Source of the DNA: Burkholderiales bacterium UBA2459
GTDB taxonomy: Bacteria; Pseudomonadota; Gammaproteobacteria; Burkholderiales; Burkholderiaceae_E
Reading direction: 5' to 3'
DNA length: 6,470 nucleotides
Assembly (NCBI GenBank): GCA_002342365.1
Contig: DDPV01000006.1
Span: forward strand, 4,994 to 11,463
This document shows positions 1 through 5,044 of the stretch, one piece after another. How positions within the stretch are numbered: the stretch's first letter is position 1; each line of letters begins with the position of its first letter. The position numbers were made by a program, and so were the translations under genes. Below the pieces are notes generated by a model that saw only the letters and a list, made by a program, of their open reading frames with translations, ran no database searches and was not told the origin of the DNA.

Positions 1-681
1 CGCTATCCGCGCCAGCTTTCGGGTGGCCAGCGCCAACGCGTTGCCATGGGGCGGGCGATTGTGCGTGATCCGCAGGTGTTTCTGTTCGACGAACCGCTTT
101 CCAACCTTGACGCCAAGCTGCGCGTGGCGATGCGGACCGAAATCAAAGAGCTGCATCAGCGTCTGAAGACCACTTCGATCTATGTAACCCACGACCAGAT
201 CGAAGCGATGACCATGGCTGACAAAATCGTTGTGATGCGAGATGGCATCGTAGAACAAACAGGATCACCGCTCGAACTCTACGATCATCCGGTCAATCAG
301 TTTGTTGCCGGTTTCATCGGTTCTCCGGCGATGAACTTCCTGCCCGGCATCGTCAAGGGCGAACATGTTGAGCTTGAAGGCGGCGCCAAGCTGCCCATGC
401 CGACAAATGCCAGGGCCCGTGATGGCCAGAAGGTGGTCTACGGGACGCGCCCGGAACACATCGAACTTGCTGCCGGGAACGAGGGCATTGCCACCGAAGT
501 GGTCGTCGTTGAGCCGACAGGGGCCGATACCCAGGTCTTCACCAAGATTGCCGGTGTGGAGGTCACCAGCGTGTTCCGCGAAAGGCATGATTTCAAGCCG
601 GGTGCATCCATCCGTTTGAAACCAGACCCTGTACGCGCGCATCTCTTCGACGCAAGCACCAGTATGCGTCTCGCAGCCTAA
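1..681 (+). CDS. ABC transporter ATP-binding protein, MalK/UgpC-like (3' part)
   Basis: This is the ATPase subunit of a carbohydrate-type ABC importer, which works at the inner face of the cytoplasmic membrane and powers the two permeases encoded downstream. The reading frame is open from base 1, so the true start lies to the left and the ATG at 46 is internal. Of the visible 226 residues, 6-14 read LSGGQRQRV (the ABC signature), 26-32 form the Walker B strand ending FLFDEP, SNLD follows as the D-loop, and His64 in YVTHD is the switch histidine. The Walker A half, about 135 residues judging from the usual length near 360, is missing. The last hundred or so residues form the TOBE/OB regulatory region of the MalK/UgpC group, including GTRPEHIEL. 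The binding-protein gene follows after 97 bases. The transported substrate cannot be read from this subunit, so I give no ugpC or malK symbol. Confidence 0.95.
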   Translation, partial: RYPRQLSGGQRQRVAMGRAIVRDPQVFLFDEPLSNLDAKLRVAMRTEIKELHQRLKTTSIYVTHDQIEAMTMADKIVVMRDGIVEQTGSPLELYDHPVNQFVAGFIGSPAMNFLPGIVKGEHVELEGGAKLPMPTNARARDGQKVVYGTRPEHIELAAGNEGIATEVVVVEPTGADTQVFTKIAGVEVTSVFRERHDFKPGASIRLKPDPVRAHLFDASTSMRLAA

Positions 682-765
682 GGGTCGTCCATCAAACCAT
701 AACGCGCCCTAAACGCTAGTTCAGTCCGTTCGAGTAGTCCAAGATCAGTTCACAGTCATTTTCAC

Positions 766-772
766 AAGGAGG
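766..772 (+). promoter_or_regulatory. Strong ribosome binding site of the solute-binding protein gene
   Basis: AAGGAGG is a perfect Shine-Dalgarno sequence placed six bases before the ATG at 779. It is the strongest ribosome binding site in the window, fitting the need to make binding protein in excess over the membrane subunits. The rest of the 97-base gap after the ATPase gene shows no convincing promoter boxes or terminator. Confidence 0.8.
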
Positions 773-778
773 CACACT

Positions 779-2098
779 ATGTCGCATATCAACCGTCGTA
801 AGTTTCTGCAGAGCACTTCTGCTGCTGCAGGCGCCGCTACCGGTCCGATGATTTGGACCAAGGACGCGCAAGCTCAGTGGAGTAATACCCCCGAGAAAGG
901 CGCACAGCTGCGCGTGCTCCGGTGGAAGCGTTTTGTCCAGGGAGACGAAGATGTCTACATGGCCAATGTCAAGAAGTTTGAAGAGAAGACAGGCATCAAG
1001 GTCCGCGTCGATCACGAGGGCTGGGAAGATGTCCGCCCCAAAGCGGCGGTCGCCGCAAACGTGGGCAGCGGGCCCGATATCATCCTCAGTACCAATGACG
1101 ACGCCAATCTGTATCCCGAAAAGCTCGTCGACTGCACCGACGTCGCCACTTACCTGGGTAAGAAGTACGGAGGGTGGTATCCAGTATGCGAACAGTACTT
1201 GAAGACTGACGGCAATAAATGGATTGGCGTCCCCTTCGGTGCGGCTGGCAACGCTTTGGTCTACCGGGAAAGTCAGGTCAAAGCCGCGGGCTTTTCCAGC
1301 TTCCCGAAAGACACTGCAGGCTTTCTGCAGTTGATGAAGGCTCTGAAGGAAAAAGGCACGCCAGGAGGTTTTGCGCTTGGGAATGCCACAGGTGACGGCA
1401 ATGCCTGGACCCACTGGGTCGTATGGGCGCATGGCGGCGCCATGGTGGACAAGAACAACAAAGTCATCATCAACAGCCCTGAAACGATCAAGGCGCTAGA
1501 GTATGCAAGGGAGTTGTACGCCACCTTTGTGCCTGGGACGCTCTCGTGGCTCGACCCGAATAACAACAAGGCTTTCCTGGACGGGCAGATCAGCCTCACC
1601 GCCAATGGCATCTCTGTGTATTACGCGGCCAAGAATTCCCAAGACCCAAAGGTCAAGGATTTGGTGAGCGACATCCAGCATGCCAACCTGCCGGTCGGTC
1701 CCGCCGGCGTTCCGACGGAGTTCAACCTGTTCTTCAACCAGATGATCTTCAAGTACTCCAAGTATCCGAAGGCAGCGAAAGAGTTCATCCGCTTCATGAT
1801 GGAAGAGGAGCAATACAACCCCTGGATGAATGCCTCGATCGGCTACGTCTGCCACCCGCTCAAAGCCTACGAGAAGCATCCGATCTGGACGGTCGATCCC
1901 AAGCACACGCCGTACAAAAACGCCATGGCTGTCATGCGTCCGGCCGGCTACCCTGGCAGGCTCGGTTACGCCTCAGCAAGCACGCTGGCCGATTTCATCA
2001 TGGTCAACATGGTGGCTGAAGCGGCGTCAGGCCAGCGCACGCCCCAGGAGGCGGCTGCGCGTGCACAACAACGAGCCGAACGCTATTACAAGGTCTGA
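779..2098 (+). CDS. Extracellular solute-binding protein, family 1, Tat-exported
   Basis: This 439-residue protein is the periplasmic receptor that captures the substrate and hands it to the two permeases. The N-terminus carries a twin-arginine motif, NRRKFLQ with Arg6-Arg7, followed by an Ala/Gly/Ser-rich segment and a likely signal peptidase site after AQA (residue 32). The mature part looks like a family 1 (carbohydrate-type) binding protein: it starts with the strand QLRVLRWKRF, contains KFEEKTGIKVRVDHEGW and GSGPDII, and has a late FNLFFNQM...AAKEFIRFMM segment typical of the C-terminal lobe. The length is normal for the family. The ATG is fixed by the AAGGAGG six bases upstream and by the signal peptide beginning right after it. 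Position between the ATPase and the permeases shows that it belongs to this importer. The ligand is unknown; the downstream kinase makes a sugar acid a reasonable guess. Confidence 0.93.
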   Translation: MSHINRRKFLQSTSAAAGAATGPMIWTKDAQAQWSNTPEKGAQLRVLRWKRFVQGDEDVYMANVKKFEEKTGIKVRVDHEGWEDVRPKAAVAANVGSGPDIILSTNDDANLYPEKLVDCTDVATYLGKKYGGWYPVCEQYLKTDGNKWIGVPFGAAGNALVYRESQVKAAGFSSFPKDTAGFLQLMKALKEKGTPGGFALGNATGDGNAWTHWVVWAHGGAMVDKNNKVIINSPETIKALEYARELYATFVPGTLSWLDPNNNKAFLDGQISLTANGISVYYAAKNSQDPKVKDLVSDIQHANLPVGPAGVPTEFNLFFNQMIFKYSKYPKAAKEFIRFMMEEEQYNPWMNASIGYVCHPLKAYEKHPIWTVDPKHTPYKNAMAVMRPAGYPGRLGYASASTLADFIMVNMVAEAASGQRTPQEAAARAQQRAERYYKV

Positions 2099-2127
2099 CC
2101 GATCCTTGGGTCGTCGTTGATTCTTGA

Positions 2128-2157
2128 GGCCGCAGCGGCACCCGCGCTGCTGCGGCC
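2128..2157 (+). promoter_or_regulatory. GC-rich intercistronic hairpin between binding protein and permease genes
   Basis: Bases 2128-2139 pair with 2146-2157 over 12 base pairs, with one G-U wobble (2137 with 2148), around a six-base loop ACCCGC. It starts about 30 bases after the binding-protein stop. No run of T follows directly (the next bases are CTGGGTGCTG), so it does not look like a complete intrinsic terminator. In malE-malF and similar operons such hairpins protect the upstream mRNA from 3' exonucleases, or cause partial termination, so that binding protein exceeds permease. That role here is inferred from position and shape. Confidence 0.65.
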
Positions 2158-2183
2158 CTGGGTGCTGTTTCAGGTCATCATTC

Positions 2184-2188
2184 GGGAG
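2184..2188 (+). promoter_or_regulatory. Ribosome binding site supporting a TTG start
   Basis: GGGAG lies five bases before the TTG at 2194. It decides the start of the first permease, because no ATG or GTG with a comparable site lies close by in that frame, and the next in-frame ATG falls inside the first membrane helix. Confidence 0.6.
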
Positions 2189-2193
2189 CTATT

Positions 2194-3117
2194 TTGTCCA
2201 ACTCAACAGGCTTGGCACTCATCGGGCGCATCAACAACAATGCCAATGCGCTGGGCCTTTTGTTCATGCTGCCCGCCGCCACGATCTTGCTGGTGTTTTT
2301 AACGTATCCATTGGGACTCGGCATGTGGCTAGGCCTCACCGATACCAAGATTGGCCGTCCTGGCGCGTTTGTCGGTCTGGAAAACTACAAGTCGCTGTTC
2401 AGCGACAGTGTGTTTTGGCTCTCGGTCTTCAACACCATGGTGTATACCGGTGTGGCAAGCGTCGCCAAATTCGGTCTAGGTTTGTGGCTAGCGTTACTAC
2501 TGAACCAGAACATTCGATTCAAGTCCTTCATGCGAGCGATCCTGCTGTTGCCCTGGATCGTTCCCACCACACTGTCTGCGATCGCGTTCTGGTGGATTTA
2601 TGACAGCCAGTTTTCAATCATTTCGTGGATGCTGATCAAGCTGGGGCTGATCGACACTTACATTAACTTTCTCGGGGACGCTTGGAATGCGCGCTGGTCT
2701 GTCATCGCGGCAAACGTCTGGCGCGGGATTCCCTTTGTTGCGATCTCGCTTCTCGCCGGGTTGCAAACCATTTCCCCTTCACTGTATGAAGCAGCCACGA
2801 TTGATGGCGCTACGCGCTGGCAGTTGTTCCGCCACGTCACCTATCCGCTGTTGACACCAATCATTGCCATCGTCATGACCTTCTCGGTACTCTTCACGTT
2901 TACGGATTTCCAGCTTATTTATGTGATCACGCGCGGGGGCCCCGTGAATGCAACGCACCTGATGGCCACGCTTTCTTTCCAGCGCGCGATTCCAGGGGGT
3001 CAGCTTGCCGAAGGGGCTGCCATTGCGATGGCGATGGTACCCTTTCTTCTCGCTGCAATTCTCATCAGCTTTTTTGGCCTGCAGCGCCGCAAGTGGCAGC
3101 AGGGTGTTAAGGATTAA
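2194..3117 (+). CDS. Carbohydrate ABC transporter permease, MalF/UgpA type
   Basis: This is the first of two integral membrane subunits that form the channel of the importer. It has 307 residues, a normal size for the family. Hydrophobic segments suggest six helices: about 20-48, 73-103, 112-136, 169-190, 222-245 and 278-296. The cytoplasmic EAA loop that docks on the ATPase is clear: YEAATIDGATRWQLF starting at residue 198, with Gly205 at the conserved place and Pro218 closing the motif. Translation most likely starts at TTG 2194, preceded by GGGAG; the next in-frame Met (residue 25) would cut into the first helix. The partner permease gene begins four bases after this stop, so the two are almost certainly co-translated. 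A hairpin upstream may lower its expression relative to the binding protein. Confidence 0.93.
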   Translation: MSNSTGLALIGRINNNANALGLLFMLPAATILLVFLTYPLGLGMWLGLTDTKIGRPGAFVGLENYKSLFSDSVFWLSVFNTMVYTGVASVAKFGLGLWLALLLNQNIRFKSFMRAILLLPWIVPTTLSAIAFWWIYDSQFSIISWMLIKLGLIDTYINFLGDAWNARWSVIAANVWRGIPFVAISLLAGLQTISPSLYEAATIDGATRWQLFRHVTYPLLTPIIAIVMTFSVLFTFTDFQLIYVITRGGPVNATHLMATLSFQRAIPGGQLAEGAAIAMAMVPFLLAAILISFFGLQRRKWQQGVKD

Positions 3118-3121
3118 CCCC

Positions 3122-4030
3122 ATGACCACCCCAGACCCGCACAACCCAGCGCATCCCGATGCAAAAGCCCATTCCGAGGGCGGTATGGACTATCTGGTCA
3201 CCCGCCAGCGCAAGCTAGTGACGGTGTACCTACCGCTTGCCGTGTTCTCTTTCGTGCTGCTCTTTCCGTTCTACTGGATGACGATCACGACATTCAAAGG
3301 TAAGGAAGACCTCTACGACTACGAGCGTAACAGTCCTTTCTGGGTATCAAACCCGACGTTGGCGAACGTCAAGAAACTGCTGTTCGACACTGCCTATCCA
3401 GAGTGGCTCTGGAACACCATGCTCGTGGCGGTTTCCGCCACCTTCATTTCACTCTTTGCCAGCGTACTCGCAGCCTATGCGATCGAACGCCTCCGTTTCA
3501 AGGGAAGTAAGTGGGTGGGGCTATGCATTTATTTTGCTTATTTGGTCCCACCGTCGATCTTGTTCATCCCGCTGGCAACCATGGTGTTCAAGCTGCAATT
3601 GTTTGATACGAGATGGGCACTGATCCTCACCTACCCGACATTTCTTATTCCGTTTTGCACCTGGCTCTTAATGGGCTACTTCCGCTCGATACCCTTTGAA
3701 CTGGAGGAATGTGCGCTGATCGACGGTGCCACGCGACTCGAAATCCTCTTGAAGATCGTTCTACCCTTGGCCGTACCCGGGCTGATTTCAGCCGGCATTT
3801 TCGCTTTCACTCTTTCCTGGAACGAATTCATCTATGCGCTCACCTTCGTCTCTTCGTCTGAGGTCAAGACTGTTCCTGTGGGCGTGATTACTGAATTGGT
3901 TGAAGGTGACGTCTACCACTGGGGTTCCTTGATGGCTGGTGCCTTATTTGGCTCAATACCTGTAGCAATTTTGTACTCGTTTTTTGTCGAGTATTACGTA
4001 TCGGGCATGACTGGAGCCGTCAAGGAATAG
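3122..4030 (+). CDS. Carbohydrate ABC transporter permease, MalG/UgpE type
   Basis: This is the second membrane subunit, pairing with the product of the preceding gene. The frame gives 302 residues from the ATG at 3122, which has AAGGA eight bases upstream and follows the previous stop by only four bases. A second in-frame ATG at 3185 (Met22), with GAGGG four bases ahead, would give 281 residues, nearer the family's usual length; the extra 21 residues are polar and rich in Pro and His. Hydrophobic helices appear near 33-57, 97-121, 131-156, 165-187, 217-240 and 265-290. The EAA loop reads LEECALIDGATRLEIL starting at residue 194, with Gly202 and Pro215 at the conserved positions, and SWNEFIYAL follows in the next helix as in MalG-type subunits. 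It completes the importer. Confidence 0.93.
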   Translation: MTTPDPHNPAHPDAKAHSEGGMDYLVTRQRKLVTVYLPLAVFSFVLLFPFYWMTITTFKGKEDLYDYERNSPFWVSNPTLANVKKLLFDTAYPEWLWNTMLVAVSATFISLFASVLAAYAIERLRFKGSKWVGLCIYFAYLVPPSILFIPLATMVFKLQLFDTRWALILTYPTFLIPFCTWLLMGYFRSIPFELEECALIDGATRLEILLKIVLPLAVPGLISAGIFAFTLSWNEFIYALTFVSSSEVKTVPVGVITELVEGDVYHWGSLMAGALFGSIPVAILYSFFVEYYVSGMTGAVKE

Positions 4031-4089
4031 CGGTTCCAAAGGCCAACGGCCGGGCCCGCTTGTAGTCTCTTCTTCAAGTGGACAGTGCA

Positions 4090-4566
4090 ATGGAAAATAT
4101 TCCCGTTCTGGAAAAGCGCCGTCTGCAGGCGCAGGTCATCAAGCCGATCTGGGAGGTGCTGGTGGCCCGTCTGGGCGAGACCACCGCACGCGACATCCTG
4201 GACAAGGCGATCCGTAAGGCCGCCGTTGAAGAGGGCCGCATGATGGCGGCCGCCTCACCGGGTGGCGACACCAGCATGCCGGCGTTCATTCGCTTGTACG
4301 ACAACTGGAAGACCGGCGGTGCGTTGGAGACGCAAACGCTGACTGCGGATGCTGATCGATTTGATTTCGACGTGACGCGTTGTCGCTACGCGGAGATGTA
4401 CCGCGAGATGGGTCTGGAAGCGATTGGCGACCTGCTGTCGTGCAACCGCGACGGAACCTTTGTGGAGGGATACAACCCCGACATCACCATGGAGCGCGAG
4501 CACACCATCATGCAGGGTCACGGGCGCTGCACGTTCCGCTATCGGATGGGGCGCAAGGACGGGTGA
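4090..4566 (+). CDS. L-2-amino-thiazoline-4-carboxylic acid hydrolase family protein
   Basis: This 158-residue soluble protein resembles the family named after the Pseudomonas enzyme that opens the ring of L-2-amino-thiazoline-4-carboxylate during cysteine formation. The recognisable core is the C-terminal half: FDVTRCRYAEMYREMG with Cys98, then LLSCNRD with Cys118 and Asp121, EGYNPDITM, and a final REHTIMQGHGRCTFRYR with His138 and Cys147. The N-terminal half is predicted helical. There is no signal peptide or membrane segment, so it should be cytoplasmic. I chose the ATG at 4090, which has a weak purine-rich AAGTGGA seven bases upstream; a GTG at 4078 in the same frame lacks any such site. 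It follows the permease gene after 59 bases and precedes tetronate genes, which suggests it acts on the imported compound or a derivative. Most members of this family have no tested substrate, so the specific reaction is not claimed. Confidence 0.8.
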   Translation: MENIPVLEKRRLQAQVIKPIWEVLVARLGETTARDILDKAIRKAAVEEGRMMAAASPGGDTSMPAFIRLYDNWKTGGALETQTLTADADRFDFDVTRCRYAEMYREMGLEAIGDLLSCNRDGTFVEGYNPDITMEREHTIMQGHGRCTFRYRMGRKDG

Positions 4567-4661
4567 GCGAGGTCTAGAAGTGGCCCGGCAAAACTGATCC
4601 GCTTCGATAAGTTCCGCAGAAGACGCCGGCTGAGTCACTCGGGTTCATTGCGGAGCCACCG

Positions 4662-4963
4662 ATGGATTGCTTGGGAATTGAATACGACAGCATGAACACT
4701 CCGAAACAAGATATTCGCCCGAATCAGTCGTTTGGCGTGATCGGTCTGGGCGCGATGGGTTATGGGGCCGCTTCAAGCCTCTTGCGTGCAGGCTTTGAGG
4801 TATGGGGTTGCGATATGCGCAACGCCACGCTTGCGGCCTTTCAAAAACTTGGGGGGCGTGGTGTTGCGCAGGCGCAGCCGGTCACGGTTTGGGCGATGAT
4901 GCGGCTGTGATCCAGTTCTTTGCCAAACTCACCGGCATCGAATTGCCCAGAAAACCCTCGTGA
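4662..4963 (+). pseudogene. ltnD: L-threonate/tetronate dehydrogenase remnant with internal deletion and frameshift
   Basis: An intact enzyme of this 3-hydroxyacid dehydrogenase family, about 300 residues, oxidises L-threonate or a related tetronate at C2 with NAD. Only its two ends remain. From the ATG at 4662 (GGAG six bases upstream; a second ATG at 4692 lacks a well-placed site) the frame encodes a normal Rossmann start: FGVIGLGAMGYGAASSLLRA, then GFEVWGCD with the NAD-selecting Asp51. After GGRGVAQ, near residue 70, the frame leaves family sequence and stops at 4908-4910. In another frame, bases 4868-4963 read AGAAGHGLGDDAAVIQFF, then AKLTGIELP and a stop, which matches the usual C-terminal tail. 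The join therefore lies near 4855-4871, and roughly 200 residues holding the substrate and catalytic lysine regions are gone. It cannot be a working dehydrogenase. The kinase gene follows after 81 bases, the normal partner order. An assembly error is the main alternative. Confidence 0.82.
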
Positions 4964-5029
4964 TTGCGCTGAGAACTGCATTGAACCTGCCAAGAACATT
5001 CAACGAGCTTACCAGCATCATCATGTCAC

Positions 5030-5034
5030 GGAGG
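5030..5034 (+). promoter_or_regulatory. Ribosome binding site of the tetronate kinase gene
   Basis: GGAGG stands ten bases before the ATG at 5045. The spacing is slightly long, but the site is strong and independent, so kinase translation should not depend on the broken dehydrogenase upstream. The 81 bases between the two genes hold nothing else I can recognise. Confidence 0.6.
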
Positions 5035-5044
5035 CATTGACGGC

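Noticed and set aside
46..681. ATPase gene taken as complete from the ATG at 46
   Set aside because: The ABC signature motif lies upstream of that ATG in the same open frame, so the gene starts outside the window.
682..765. Possible promoter or terminator in the gap before the binding-protein gene
   Set aside because: No credible -35/-10 pair and no stem longer than four bases with a T-run could be found; only a loose repeat of AGTTCA is present.
716..1432. Minus-strand open frame of 238 codons opposite the binding-protein gene
   Set aside because: It lies opposite a well-supported gene in a GC-rich region, its translation shows no recognisable domain, and it matches the antisense shadow pattern.
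2124..2603. Plus-strand 159-codon frame overlapping the first permease
   Set aside because: It is out of frame with the permease, which carries helices and an EAA loop; this translation is Arg/His/Cys-rich and unlike any protein.
4041..4058. Short GC palindromes (GGCC repeats and CGGGCCCG) after the second permease, possible terminator
   Set aside because: The stems are only four bases long, and the T/C-rich stretch that follows is interrupted; this is too weak to call a terminator or an operator.
4255..4638. Minus-strand 127-codon frame opposite the hydrolase-family gene
   Set aside because: The plus strand encodes the conserved family motifs there; the antisense product has no recognisable features.
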